The notes: generated by a model not told the origin, from the letters alone. Positions 16,547-25,638 are shown, counted from the first letter of the stretch. The stretch is 64,000 bases of DNA from Streptomyces sp. CB01373 (GCF_002803075.1 NZ_NNBK01000028.1:20814-84813); one strand, 5' to 3'. Translations and numbers: made by a program.

Positions 16547-17272
16547 TCACCGCCGGCTTCCGAGGCGGAGCCGGGGCGGTGACAGGACCCACGACGGGCC
16601 GTGCCCACCGCCCGGCGCCGCGCCCACGCCGGCCTCCGGATGTGCCGAACCACCTTGTACGGCGGGAGTGTTGACTGTGTCGTCCCGGTCGAAGCCGAGC
16701 CGGTTCACCACCTCGACCACGCCGTCGACGCTGTCGCACAGCCGCACGGTGACCGGGATCAGGCTCTTGCGCTCCACCGTCCCGCTGAGCGTGACCCGGC
16801 CCTCGGCGACTTCGACCGCGAGCGCGGACGGACGCAGGCCCAGCGTCCGGACGATGACGTCCTCCAGGATCTCCTCCTGAATGGCGCGGTCCCGGCGGAG
16901 GAACAGCCGCACCAGGTCGCGGCGGCTGATCACACCGATCAGCCGGCCGTCGCCGTCCACCACCGGCAGGCGCTTGACCCTGTGCCGCTCCATGGCCCGC
17001 GCGGCACGCACGGCGTGCCAGCCGGGCTCCGCGACCACGGCGGGGCTCGTCATCAGCTCCCCCGCGTTCCTGCCCACGCCGCCGCACGTCTGCCTGCGCA
17101 GCAGGTCCGCCTCGGACACCACCCCGATCGGCCGCTCCTCGTCGTCGACCACCGGGACGGCGGTGACGTCGTACTCGTCGAGGACGCGTGCGATCTCCTT
17201 GAACGCCGTGCCCGGTCGCACGCTCACGGCGGTGGGGCACATCAACTCGCCCACACTGCGTCGTCTCATCAC
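16547..17272 (-). CDS. CBS-domain pair with BON domain
   Basis: A 241-residue cytosolic protein. Two CBS motifs occupy about residues 7-60 and 72-128, each ending in the typical VVDDEERPIGVVSEADLLR and VVDGDGRLIGVISRRDLVR. A BON domain follows at about 130-195, with VEVAEGRVTLSGTVERKS. CBS pairs bind adenine nucleotides and BON domains bind lipid or help oligomerise; the combination is frequent in actinobacteria and may sense energy state. GTG 17272 is seven bases after AGGAAGG; ATG 17269 is an equally good start. The Gly/Pro-rich last 40 residues look disordered. The target is unknown. Confidence 0.85.
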   Translation of the reverse strand: MMRRRSVGELMCPTAVSVRPGTAFKEIARVLDEYDVTAVPVVDDEERPIGVVSEADLLRRQTCGGVGRNAGELMTSPAVVAEPGWHAVRAARAMERHRVKRLPVVDGDGRLIGVISRRDLVRLFLRRDRAIQEEILEDVIVRTLGLRPSALAVEVAEGRVTLSGTVERKSLIPVTVRLCDSVDGVVEVVNRLGFDRDDTVNTPAVQGGSAHPEAGVGAAPGGGHGPSWVLSPPRLRLGSRR

Positions 17273-17379
17273 TCAGCGCCCTTCCTGTCACTCCCCAGTC
17301 CACCGCACGCGCTCCCGTCCCGCTGCGGCCGAACAGCCCACGGCGGGAGCCCGAACGTCCCTTCGCCCGTGGCCCGCGC

Positions 17380-17410
17380 TTGCCTTGGAGCGGACTCCAA
17401 TCCGTAGGGT
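17380..17410 (+). promoter_or_regulatory. MerR-type promoter with operator dyad
   Basis: The -35 box TTGCCT (17380-17385) and -10 box TAGGGT (17405-17410) are separated by 19 bases, longer than the usual 17. The perfect dyad TTGGAG-N4-CTCCAA (17385-17400) lies in the spacer. This is the classic layout for a MerR-family activator, which untwists an over-long spacer. The aldo/keto reductase starts 37 bases downstream. No MerR gene is in the window, so the regulator acts from elsewhere. Confidence 0.75.
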
Positions 17411-17447
17411 CGGCCCACCCAAGTGGACGCCGTCCAAGGAGAGTCGT

Positions 17448-18497
17448 ATGCGCCACCGCGTTCTGGGCGGGACCGGCATCGAGGTCAGCCCCTACTGCCT
17501 CGGCACCATGATGTTCGGATTCGTGGGCAACGCCAACCACGACGAGTGCGTCCGGATCGTCCACGCCGCGCTGGACGAGGGGATCAACTTCGTCGACACC
17601 GCCGACATGTACTCCGCCGGAGAGTCGGAGACGATCGTCGGCAAGGCGCTGAAGGGCCGGCGCGACGACGTGGTGCTCGCGACCAAGGTCCACTTCCCCA
17701 TGGGGGACGGCCCCAACCGCGGTGGCAACTCACGGCGCTGGATCGTCCGGGAGGTGGAGGACAGTCTGCGGCGGCTGGGAACGGACTGGATCGACCTGTA
17801 CCAGGTGCACCGGCCGGACCACACGACCGACATCGAGGAGACGCTCTGGGCCCTCACCGATCTTGTGCGGCAGGGCAAGATCAGAGCGTTCGGCTGCTCC
17901 ACCTTCCCCGCCGACGAGATCGTCGAGGCGTACCACGTGGCCGGCCGGCGGGGCCTCCAGCGGTTCCGCACCGAACAGCCGCCGTACTCGCTGCTGACCC
18001 GCGGCGTCGAGAGGCATGTACTGCCGGTGGCGCAGCGGCTGGGCATGGGGGTGCTGACCTGGAGTCCGCTGGCCTCCGGGTTCCTGACCGGCCGCTACCG
18101 CAAGGACCGGGCTCTCGATCTGAGCAGCGGGCGCCCCACCCTGCACCCCGACCGTTTCGATCCGGCGGCGCCGCGTACGGCGGCGAAGCTGGAGATCGTC
18201 GAGCAGCTCGTCGAGCTGGCCGAGGAAGTGGGCTGCTCTCTGCCGGAGTTGGCCGTCGCCTTCCCGCTCGCCCATCCGGCCGTCACATCGGTGATCATCG
18301 GTCCGCGCACGATGGGGCAGTTGCACAGCACGCTCAAGGGCAGGTCCGTGGCGCTGGACGACGCCGTACTCGACCGGATCGACGAGATCGTGCCGCCCGG
18401 GACCGACGTGTACCCCCCGGACGGCGTCTGGACTCCGCCGTCCCTCGCCGAACCGGCGCTCAGGCGGCGCCCGGCCGGGTCCCGGTCCGCCGTGTGA
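17448..18497 (+). CDS. Aldo/keto reductase
   Basis: A 349-residue NAD(P)H-dependent reductase. The (beta/alpha)8 barrel catalytic tetrad is visible: Asp50 and Tyr55 in FVDTADMYS, Lys80 in LATKVHF, and His121 in LYQVHRPD. The late phosphate-binding block TSVIIGPRTMGQL is also present. AAGGAG precedes ATG 17448. It belongs to the group of soil-bacterial reductases close to the potassium-channel beta subunit and YghZ types, which reduce aldehydes and ketones. The MerR-type promoter just upstream suggests induction by a toxic electrophile or drug rather than constitutive metabolism. Confidence 0.92.
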   Translation: MRHRVLGGTGIEVSPYCLGTMMFGFVGNANHDECVRIVHAALDEGINFVDTADMYSAGESETIVGKALKGRRDDVVLATKVHFPMGDGPNRGGNSRRWIVREVEDSLRRLGTDWIDLYQVHRPDHTTDIEETLWALTDLVRQGKIRAFGCSTFPADEIVEAYHVAGRRGLQRFRTEQPPYSLLTRGVERHVLPVAQRLGMGVLTWSPLASGFLTGRYRKDRALDLSSGRPTLHPDRFDPAAPRTAAKLEIVEQLVELAEEVGCSLPELAVAFPLAHPAVTSVIIGPRTMGQLHSTLKGRSVALDDAVLDRIDEIVPPGTDVYPPDGVWTPPSLAEPALRRRPAGSRSAV

Positions 18498-18694
18498 CGC
18501 CCGGCCGCACCGGTTTCCGCACCGGCCCGATGGTGAAGCCGCTCGCCGGCACGGACATCTCCTGGATCGTCGGCCTGGCCGTACCCGCCTTCCTCTACTG
18601 GCTCACGGCGCGCCGGGACACCGCCGTACCGGACCGCATGATCCTCACCACCGAACCGGGGACGAGGACCGGCTCCCCCTCCCCCACCCCCTGA
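18494..18694 (+). pseudogene. C-terminal remnant of an NCS1-family permease
   Basis: The frame here reads GPMVKPLAGTDISWIVGLAV followed by PAFLYWLTARRDTAVP and a stop. This matches the last membrane segment and tail of NCS1 nucleobase/allantoin-type symporters, where a GADISWIVG block is characteristic. Nothing upstream in any frame gives the other eleven membrane segments; the aldo/keto reductase gene ends exactly where the remnant begins. I read it as the surviving end of a permease removed by deletion. It is unlikely to be expressed as a working protein. Confidence 0.6.
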
Positions 18695-18705
18695 CACGAG
18701 GCCGG

Positions 18706-19764
18706 TCAGAGCGCGGGGGTGTTGAGGGCGTCCAGCAGCCGGTCCGCGGGCAGGGCCGGCAGGGTGCGGCCGCCGAAGCCCGTGGTCGTGGTCGCGGCCA
18801 GCAGGGAGTTGAGTACCGCCTCCTCGACGGCGTCGAGGACGGCCTCGAAGAGGGGCCCCAGTTCGTCGTCCGCCACCGGGGCCGCCTGCGGTCGCGTGCC
18901 GAAGGCGATGGCGTAGTCGCCGCTGCCGTGGCTGTAGGCCGCGCCCGTGCGGGCCAGGGCGAACACGGCCCGCCGGGCGACACGGGTGAGCTGCCGCGCG
19001 TCGACGGGGGCGTCCGTGGCCACCACGATCATGCAGGAGCCGGTCTCCGCCGCGGGCGCCGGGCCGCCGGTCAGGCCCACGGACCGCGGGGTGACGCGGC
19101 GGCCGAGCACCCGCAGCGTGCCGCCGAAGTTCGCCTGCACCAGGACCCCGGCCGTGTACGGCCGGCCCGCAAGGGCGGGTGTGCGCGAGGCGGTTCCGAT
19201 CCCCGCCTTGAAGCCCAGGGCGCCCGTTCCGGTGCCCGCGCCGACGCAGCCCTCGGCCACCGGACCGCCGGACGCCCCGTCGAGCGCGGCCCGGACGTGC
19301 TCCTCGTGCACCGGCCGCGCCCGGATGTCGGACAGGAAGCCGTCGTTGCACTCGCCCACGACCGGGTTGAGGCTCCGCACCTCACCGCATCCGGGCTGTT
19401 CGAGCATCCACCCGACGAGGGCGTCGGCGACCCGGAACGCCGACAGGGTGGAGGTGAGCAGCACCGGCGTCTCCAGCGCGCCGAGTTCGGTGACCTGGGT
19501 GGTGCCGATGAGCTTGCCGTAGCCGTTGCCGGTGAACACCCCCGCGGGCAGCGGCGCGTGGGGAGCGACGTCACCGGGCACGACGGCGGTCACCCCGCTG
19601 TGCACGTCGGGAGGACGCCGGACGGTGGCGTGCCCGACCCGGACGCCCGGAACGTCGGTGATCGCGTCGAGGGGACCGGTGCCGCCCCGCCCGAAGACGA
19701 TGCCGAGATCACGGGCCCGAGGCCGGGCGCCCTGTGCCGGCCGCACGTGAGCCATGGGTTCCAT
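18706..19764 (-). CDS. P1 (DmpA/S58) family aminopeptidase
   Basis: A 352-residue protein. DmpA-type enzymes are N-terminal nucleophile hydrolases that cut themselves at a Gly-Ser bond, freeing the catalytic Ser. Here the site is ETGSCMIVVATDAP, with Gly242-Ser243 as the expected cleavage point. The start DITDVPGVRVGHATV region and NPVVGECNDG also match the family. Members release N-terminal residues from peptides, beta-peptides or amides. The start is not certain: ATG 19764 is used, with ATG 19755 and GTG 19788 possible and no clear ribosome-binding site. It lies just after the MMPL gene on the same strand and may share its transcript. Confidence 0.85.
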   Translation of the reverse strand: MEPMAHVRPAQGARPRARDLGIVFGRGGTGPLDAITDVPGVRVGHATVRRPPDVHSGVTAVVPGDVAPHAPLPAGVFTGNGYGKLIGTTQVTELGALETPVLLTSTLSAFRVADALVGWMLEQPGCGEVRSLNPVVGECNDGFLSDIRARPVHEEHVRAALDGASGGPVAEGCVGAGTGTGALGFKAGIGTASRTPALAGRPYTAGVLVQANFGGTLRVLGRRVTPRSVGLTGGPAPAAETGSCMIVVATDAPVDARQLTRVARRAVFALARTGAAYSHGSGDYAIAFGTRPQAAPVADDELGPLFEAVLDAVEEAVLNSLLAATTTTGFGGRTLPALPADRLLDALNTPAL

Positions 19765-19812
19765 GGGACCGGACGCTACGTCATGCACGGCAGGCCACCC
19801 GGCGGCGGGCGG

Positions 19813-21993
19813 TCAGACCCGGGTCTCCTCCCCGATCCGGCTGTCCGGAGCCGTCGTCGTCTTCCCGGTCCGGCGGCCGGGCATCCACCAGTTGGTGTCC
19901 CCGCACAGTTCCATGACCGCGGGAACGAGGATCAGCCGGATGACGGTGGCGTCGACGAGGACGGCGACGGCCATGCCCAGGCCTCCCTGTTTGACGGCGA
20001 CGTCGGGGCCGAGCAGGGAGGTCGTGAAGACGGCGACCATGATGGCGGCGGCGGCCGTGATGACCTTGGCGGTCCGTGCCATCCCGCGTGCGACGGCCGT
20101 ACGGGTGTCGCCGGTGCGCTCGTACTCCTCGCGGACCCGCGAGATCAGGAAGACCTCGTAGTCCATCGACAGGCCGAACAGCACCGGGAAGATCATCATC
20201 GGCACCCAGGTCGTGACCGGCATCGCGGTGGGGAAGCCGAGGGCCGGGCCCAGCCATCCCCACTGGACGACCGCGACGAGCACGCCGTAGGCGGCGCCGA
20301 TCGCCAGCAGGTTCATCACGGCGGCCTGGAGCGCGATGGTGACCGACCGGACCAGCGCGATCAGCAGCACCAGGGACAGCGCGATGACGACCGCGATCAT
20401 CAGGGGCAGGCGCGAGCCGATGTCCTCGGCCGTGTCGATCGTGACGGCGTTCGGGCCGCCGACATGGACCGCCGCACCGCCGGGCGCCTTCGGCAGCACG
20501 TCGTCGCGGAGCCGGTGGACCAGGTCCGCGGTCGCCTTGTCCTGGTATCCGGTCCTGGGGAAGGCCATGAGGAGCGCGGCCTGCCCGTCCTCGCTGACCT
20601 GGGGCGGCGTGGCATAGGCGATGCCCTCGGTCCCGGCGACGGCTTCGGCGACGGCACGCAGGTCGCTGTGATGGGGACCGGCCTCGGTGGCGAGGATCAG
20701 GGGAGCGGCGTAGCCGGGCCCGAAGCCCTCGGAGAGGATCTTGTACGAGGTGTAACTGCTCCTGTCACGGGGCTGGACACTGGCGTCGGGGTTGCTCAGC
20801 CGCATCGACAGCGTGGGGGCGGCCAGCACCAGCAGGACCGCGCCGGCCAGTACCGCGGCGGCCAGCGGCCTGCGCTGCACCACGCCGGCCCAGCGCTCGG
20901 CGAGCGTACGGCGCTCCCGCGCCGGGGCACCGTCGGCCCCGCTGCGCCGGAACGTACGACGGGGCAGGCGCAGCGCGTTGATCCTGTGCCCGGTGAAGCC
21001 CAGGAACGCGGGCAGCAGGGTCACCGCGGCGATCATGGTCACCAGCACGATCACCGACGTGGCGACGGCCACTCCGGTCATCAGCCGCTGTCCCATGACC
21101 ATCAGACCCAGCAGCGCGATCACGACGGTCGTGCCGGCGAACAGGACCGCGTGGCCGGCCGTGGTGATGGCCTTGACCGTGGCGGTCTCGGGCGTGTCGC
21201 CGGCCTGGAGGCCGTCCTTGTAGCGGGTCACGATGAACAGCGCGTAGTCGATGCCGACGCCGAGCCCGATCATCGCGGCCAGGATCGCGGTGAAATCGGG
21301 TGCGGGGACCAGATGGGCCACCAGCTTCGTCAGGGCGAGGCCCGCGACGATCGCCGGCAGCGCGGTCACGATCGGCAGGCCCATCGCCACCAGTGACCCG
21401 AAGGCGATGAACAGGATCACCGCGGCGGCCACGATGCCCACGCTCTCGGACGAGCCCTGCGGGGGTGTCTCGGCCTTCTCCGCCATCTGTCCGCCGAGCC
21501 CCAGCGTCACGCCGTCCCCGGAGGCCTCCTTGACCAGGCTCACCAGGGGCTCGACCTCGGTCTTCTGCACGTCCTTGACGGTCAGCGGGATGGTCGTACG
21601 GGCGATGCGGCGGTCCTTCGTCACCAGGTTCTCGTCCTGGTACGGCGAGGTCACCGGTCCCGTCACGGGTGAGGCGTCCAGATCGGCGATGACCTTCTGG
21701 ATCCTCTGCCGGGCGGCCGGGTCGTCGATGCCCTTGTCCGCCTTGATCGCGAGGGTCAGCGTGTCCCCCTGCCGCTCGGGGAAGTGCTTCTCGATCAGCG
21801 CCTGCGCCTTGGCGGAGTCGGAGCTTCCGCCGGAGAAGTCGTTGTCGGGGGCGGCGCCGTAACCGAAGCCGGCGAACGCCACGGCGATCACGCCCGCGAT
21901 CCAGGCCAGGAGCACCAGGCGGCGCCGCCGGTAGCAGAACCGGGCCAGTGCCGCCAGGGCTCCTTCCTTACGGGGGTTGTCGGTTGCCGTCAT
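19813..21993 (-). CDS. MMPL/RND-family transporter
   Basis: A 726-residue membrane protein with two repeats of one helix, a large extracellular domain and five clustered helices. It has FCYRRRRLVLLAWIAGV at the start and the characteristic intramembrane block GLGVGIDYALFIVTRYKDGL in the first half and FGLSMDYEVFLISRVREEY in the second; the Asp-Tyr pairs carry the proton relay. Streptomyces MMPL proteins export lipids, antibiotics or pigments. GGAGGAGA is a strong ribosome-binding site before ATG 21993. It is divergent from a histidine kinase/response regulator pair that may control it. The cargo is unknown. Confidence 0.92.
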   Translation of the reverse strand: MTATDNPRKEGALAALARFCYRRRRLVLLAWIAGVIAVAFAGFGYGAAPDNDFSGGSSDSAKAQALIEKHFPERQGDTLTLAIKADKGIDDPAARQRIQKVIADLDASPVTGPVTSPYQDENLVTKDRRIARTTIPLTVKDVQKTEVEPLVSLVKEASGDGVTLGLGGQMAEKAETPPQGSSESVGIVAAAVILFIAFGSLVAMGLPIVTALPAIVAGLALTKLVAHLVPAPDFTAILAAMIGLGVGIDYALFIVTRYKDGLQAGDTPETATVKAITTAGHAVLFAGTTVVIALLGLMVMGQRLMTGVAVATSVIVLVTMIAAVTLLPAFLGFTGHRINALRLPRRTFRRSGADGAPARERRTLAERWAGVVQRRPLAAAVLAGAVLLVLAAPTLSMRLSNPDASVQPRDRSSYTSYKILSEGFGPGYAAPLILATEAGPHHSDLRAVAEAVAGTEGIAYATPPQVSEDGQAALLMAFPRTGYQDKATADLVHRLRDDVLPKAPGGAAVHVGGPNAVTIDTAEDIGSRLPLMIAVVIALSLVLLIALVRSVTIALQAAVMNLLAIGAAYGVLVAVVQWGWLGPALGFPTAMPVTTWVPMMIFPVLFGLSMDYEVFLISRVREEYERTGDTRTAVARGMARTAKVITAAAAIMVAVFTTSLLGPDVAVKQGGLGMAVAVLVDATVIRLILVPAVMELCGDTNWWMPGRRTGKTTTAPDSRIGEETRV

Positions 21994-22202
21994 CTTCTCC
22001 TCCTGCGACTGGACGTCGCCCGATCATGTCCGCCGGACCCACCGTCGAACGTCCCCCGGGCGCAGGCACTTCGGGCTGCCGCCGACGGCGCACGCGGCCA
22101 CGGCGGATACCGCGGACGCCGCCCCTCTACCACGGGCGCGGTAGTCGGACGCTCGTCCGTGAGCGGGACCCGACCGCGGCGCCGTCCGGCTAGGGTGCGC
22201 CC

Positions 22203-23327
22203 ATGGACAGAGGACGGTTCGGTGTCCCGGCCGGTGCCGGGGACTGGGCGATCGCCGTCGGTGTGGCGGGGGCGCTGCTGGCCACCGGGCTGTCCGGGCG
22301 GCAACCGGCCGGCGACCCCGGTCTGTTCGGCTGCGCGCTGCTGGTGGCCGGTGGCCTGGCGCTGGCCGCCCGCCGCCGGGCCCCGCTGCCGGTGCTGGCC
22401 GTCACCGGACTGTGCGCGGTGGGTTATCAGGCGGCGGGTTTCGATGTGCCCGCCGTCGCCTACCTGTTCGCCGTGTACGCCGCCGTGCGGGCGGGTCACC
22501 GCACCGCCACGGTGGTGGCGAGCGTCGCGATGCTGGCCGCTCTCCCCCTGGCGGCCCTGGTCTCGCTGCACGACACCGGTGAGGCGTTCGCGCGGGCCCG
22601 CGGCGCCCTGGAGGTGGCCTGGCTGATCGCGGCCGGTGCGGCGGGCGAGGCACTGCGGCAGGCCGAGCGGCGGGCGGACGAGGCGGAGCGCACCCGGGAG
22701 GAGACCGCGCGGCGCCGCGCCGACGAGGAACGGCTGCACATCGCACGGGAGTTGCACGATTCGCTCACCCACCAGATCTCGATCATCAAGGTGCAGGCCG
22801 AGGTCGCCGTCCATGTGGCCCGCAGGCGCGGCGAGCAGGTGCCGGCGTCCCTGCTGGCGATCCAGGAGGCCGGACGTGAGGCGAGCCGGGAGCTGCGCGC
22901 GACCCTGGAGGCGCTGCGCGACGACGACACGGCCCCGCCGCGCGGCCTCGACCACGTACCGGAGTTGGTGGAACGGGCCCGTGCGATCGGCCTGGACGCG
23001 ACGCTGACCATCAGAGGGCGACGGCACGACGTGCCCGCCGCGGTGGACCGGACCGTCTACCGGATCGTGCAGGAGTCGCTCACCAACATCGCCCGGCATG
23101 CCGCCGCGGACTCGGCGTCGGTCCGGATCGACTGCCGTCCGGACGCGCTGACGATACGCGTCGACGACGACGGCAGGGCCACACGGGAGACCACCCCGAC
23201 GCCCGGCGTCGGGCTGCTCGGGATGCGGGAGCGCGTCACCGCACTCGGGGGCCGGCTGCGGGCCGAGCCGCGCGTCGAAGGGGGCTTCACCGTCCAGGCC
23301 GAACTCCCCGTGGAGCAGGCGTCGTGA
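22203..23327 (+). CDS. NarL-type sensor histidine kinase
   Basis: A 374-residue kinase. The first 150 residues hold four to six membrane helices with short loops and no large sensor domain. The dimerisation and phosphoacceptor motif is IARELHDSLTHQISIIKVQA with His about 185 (HisKA_3 class). The ATPase has an N box (VQESLTNIARHA), a G1 box DDDG and a G2 block PGVGLLGMRERV. It phosphorylates the response regulator whose GTG start overlaps its stop codon. Lack of an extracellular domain suggests it senses membrane stress or a membrane partner. It faces away from the MMPL transporter gene. Confidence 0.9.
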   Translation: MDRGRFGVPAGAGDWAIAVGVAGALLATGLSGRQPAGDPGLFGCALLVAGGLALAARRRAPLPVLAVTGLCAVGYQAAGFDVPAVAYLFAVYAAVRAGHRTATVVASVAMLAALPLAALVSLHDTGEAFARARGALEVAWLIAAGAAGEALRQAERRADEAERTREETARRRADEERLHIARELHDSLTHQISIIKVQAEVAVHVARRRGEQVPASLLAIQEAGREASRELRATLEALRDDDTAPPRGLDHVPELVERARAIGLDATLTIRGRRHDVPAAVDRTVYRIVQESLTNIARHAAADSASVRIDCRPDALTIRVDDDGRATRETTPTPGVGLLGMRERVTALGGRLRAEPRVEGGFTVQAELPVEQAS

Positions 23328-23986
23328 TCCGTGTCCTGCTCGTCGACGACCAGCCGCTCCTGCGCAGCGGATTCCGCGCGCTGCTCGACCTGGAGGGCGA
23401 CATCGAGGTGGTGGCCGAGGCCGGTGACGGGCGGGAGGGCCTGGCCCTGGTCCGGGAGCACCTGCCCGACATCGCGCTCGTCGACATCCGGATGCCGGTC
23501 CTCGACGGCATCGAGGTGACCCGGCACATCGCCGCGGACCCCGCGCTGTCCGGGGTGCATGTCGTCATCCTGACCAACTACGGCCTGGACGAGTACGTTC
23601 TGGACGCGCTGCGCGCGGGCGCGGCCGGGTTCCTCGTCAAGGACATCGTGCCGGAGGACTTCCTGCACGCGGTGCGTGTCGCCGCGCGGGGCGACGCCCT
23701 GCTCGCGCCGTCGATCACCCGCAAGCTGATCAGCCGGTACGTCACCCAGCCGCTCGACGCGGAAGCCGGCCCGGGGCTCAAGGAGTTGACCAACCGCGAG
23801 CGCGAGGCCGTGGCCCTGGTCGCGCAGGGGCTGTCCAACGACCAAATCGCCGACCGCATGGTGATCAGCCCGATGACCGCGAAGACCCATGTCAACCGGG
23901 CCATGGTCAAGCTCCATGTCCGCGACCGCGCCCAACTCGTCGTCCTCGCCTACGAGTCCGGACTGGTCACTCCTCGGAGCCGCTGA
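23324..23986 (+). CDS. NarL/FixJ-family response regulator
   Basis: A 220-residue regulator. The receiver domain (about 1-120) has the acidic pair in VDDQP, the phospho-Asp in VDIRMPVLDG and the conserved Lys in VKDIVPED. The LuxR-type DNA-binding domain (about 150-215) has LTNREREAVALVAQGLSNDQ and the recognition helix around MTAKTHVNRAM. The GTG start overlaps the kinase stop by four bases, so the pair is coupled. The divergent MMPL transporter is the nearest candidate target. Confidence 0.92.
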   Translation: MIRVLLVDDQPLLRSGFRALLDLEGDIEVVAEAGDGREGLALVREHLPDIALVDIRMPVLDGIEVTRHIAADPALSGVHVVILTNYGLDEYVLDALRAGAAGFLVKDIVPEDFLHAVRVAARGDALLAPSITRKLISRYVTQPLDAEAGPGLKELTNREREAVALVAQGLSNDQIADRMVISPMTAKTHVNRAMVKLHVRDRAQLVVLAYESGLVTPRSR

Positions 23987-24393
23987 CCGCGTCCGTCCGG
24001 CTCGCGGGGCCCGGCCACCGCGGGAGTGCCGGCGGGAACGAACCGCACCCCCTTACACACCTCCGCGCCTTTCCCACCCGCCGGGGCCCGGGGGCCGGGC
24101 GGGTCCAGCGGCTCGTCCACGGCCGTCACCACCCTGCGCCGTGCACCGGGCCGCCGCGGGCCCCGGAGGCCGACGGGCCGCGCGCCTCCGACCGGGCGAG
24201 CAGGGTCACTCCGCACAGTGAAACCTGTGCGCCCGCGGAACCGGCCGTCCCGGCGGGAAACCCTGGCCGTACGGCTGGGATGCCGCAGTGCGGCCAGGAA
24301 CGGAGCCGGCACGGAGAGCGAGATGACAATTGCGCAATGTGATCTTCTGTGTGTGTCGTCGGGCAGCGGGCCCGAGACGTCCGAGGAGATTTC
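23987..24393. promoter_or_regulatory. Intergenic region with two operator-like palindromes
   Basis: No gene is supported in the first 400 bases. Two dyads stand out: CGCACAG-N6-CTGTGCG at 24212-24231 (perfect seven-base arms) and the perfect ten-base palindrome ATTGCGCAAT at 24329-24338, which is flanked by ACA and GT to give a MarR-type site shape. Both precede the small-ORF/UbiA locus. A TTGCGCAA-like core also appears in the FtsW/RodA promoter near 59.0 kb. I infer repression by one or two regulators. Confidence 0.45.
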
Positions 24394-24639
24394 ATGCACG
24401 GATCCGCTGTCGCCGACCGGCGGTTCGGCGCTGACAGTGCCCTGACGGCCCATGGGATCCCGGGCAGGACAGGCGACTGCGGCGCTTCGGGGTCGCGGAC
24501 GGGCAGCACGCTGCCGTCGGTCCGGGCGGCCGCGGAGCGGACCACGCTCGCCGGGGCCGGTTTCGTCCCGGCTGCACCGTTGCTCCGCGCTCCGCGGACG
24601 CCCGACGCCACGACCACAGGGAGCGTCCATGACCAGTGA
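24394..24639 (+). CDS. Possible small protein coupled to the UbiA gene
   Basis: An 81-residue frame starting at ATG 24394, five bases after a clear GAGGAG. It ends 11 bases inside the next gene, an arrangement typical of translational coupling. The protein (MHGSAVADRRFGADSALTAH at its start) has one Cys, no membrane segment, no signal peptide and no family I know. It could be a real accessory protein or a leader frame that lets ribosomes enter the UbiA gene. The good ribosome-binding site is the main argument; codon bias does not decide it. Confidence 0.4.
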   Translation: MHGSAVADRRFGADSALTAHGIPGRTGDCGASGSRTGSTLPSVRAAAERTTLAGAGFVPAAPLLRAPRTPDATTTGSVHDQ

Positions 24640-25627
24640 CCTCAACACCGGAACCGAAGCGAAGCCGCCACCCCGGGAGGCCGGCGTCCGCCCCGGCCGG
24701 CGACCGGGGGCCCGGCTGTCCTCCTACCTGCGGCCGGCCAGGCTCGGCATGGTCGACTACTACCTCAGCGTGGCCGTCGTCCTGTCACTGCTCCCCACCT
24801 CCCGGCAAGGGCTCGACGGGGCGTCGCTGCTGACGTCGGCCGCGTTCCTGCTGGGCGAGGTGTGCCTGGTGGCGGCGGCCGTCGCGTTCGACGACGCCAC
24901 CGGCCACCGGGACGGAAGCGACGCCGTCACCTACGGCCCGGACGCGCCCGCGCGGGCACTGGCAGGCAAGCCCCTGCCGGCCGGAACGCTCACCGAGACG
25001 GCCGCGATCCGCTTCGCCGGTTGCGCACTCGTCGCCGGGGCTCTGTGCTGGGCGGCGGCGCTGTTCTGGGCGCCGCACCGCCCGTTGTGGGCCGTGCTCG
25101 CGCTCGTGGCCACGGCCGTCGTCGTCCCGCAGTACTCCTGGGGCCTGCGGCTCAGCCACCGGGGCTTCCAGGAAGTGTTCCTCGCCGTGGTCGGCTGGGC
25201 CTTCGTGCTGCCGCTGTTCGGCCTGCTCAGCGGAAAGGCCGGCGGGCTCGCCGCCGTGGAGGCGTTCCTGTTCGGGCTGGGTCCGCTCCTGTTCGGCGTG
25301 TACTCCAACACCCACGATGCCGAAGCCGACCGCGCGGCGGGCCGGCCGACCGTCGCGTGCCTGCTGTCCCCCCGCGGCAACCGTCTGTTCATCGGGGCGC
25401 TCTCGGTGGTCGAGACCACCGTGATCGTCACCGCCCCGCTGCTGGGCCTCGCCCCGTGGTGGTTCCCGCTCGCCTTCGTCCCGCTGAAGGCGACCCGCGC
25501 CCGGCAGTTCACGGTCGGCATGGTGCGCGGAGACATTCTGCGCGGCCGGCTGCTCGGCATCCGGGCCCACCGGCTCCTGGTCGTCACGCTGGTGGCGGTC
25601 AACCTCCTGGTCGCCGGCTCCGCCTGA
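24629..25627 (+). CDS. UbiA-superfamily membrane enzyme
   Basis: A 332-residue membrane protein with about eight helices. ATG 24629 has AGGGAG five bases upstream. The two Asp-rich metal-diphosphate motifs of the UbiA fold are present in altered form: FDDATGHRDGSD near residues 90-101 and NTHDAEADRAAGRP near 228-241. UbiA enzymes transfer prenyl chains to aromatic or other acceptors, and some bacterial members are terpene cyclases. The acceptor cannot be predicted. The gene follows a small coupled frame and precedes an adenylating enzyme and a TetR regulator, suggesting a small specialised-metabolite or quinone-like locus. Confidence 0.78.
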   Translation: MTSDLNTGTEAKPPPREAGVRPGRRPGARLSSYLRPARLGMVDYYLSVAVVLSLLPTSRQGLDGASLLTSAAFLLGEVCLVAAAVAFDDATGHRDGSDAVTYGPDAPARALAGKPLPAGTLTETAAIRFAGCALVAGALCWAAALFWAPHRPLWAVLALVATAVVVPQYSWGLRLSHRGFQEVFLAVVGWAFVLPLFGLLSGKAGGLAAVEAFLFGLGPLLFGVYSNTHDAEADRAAGRPTVACLLSPRGNRLFIGALSVVETTVIVTAPLLGLAPWWFPLAFVPLKATRARQFTVGMVRGDILRGRLLGIRAHRLLVVTLVAVNLLVAGSA

Positions 25628-25638
25628 GCCGGAAAGGC

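Noticed and set aside
18928..21396. 822-residue plus-strand frame antisense to the peptidase and MMPL genes
   Set aside because: The translation is Gly/Arg/His/Asp-rich with no domain, and the opposite strand has unmistakable MMPL and DmpA motifs.
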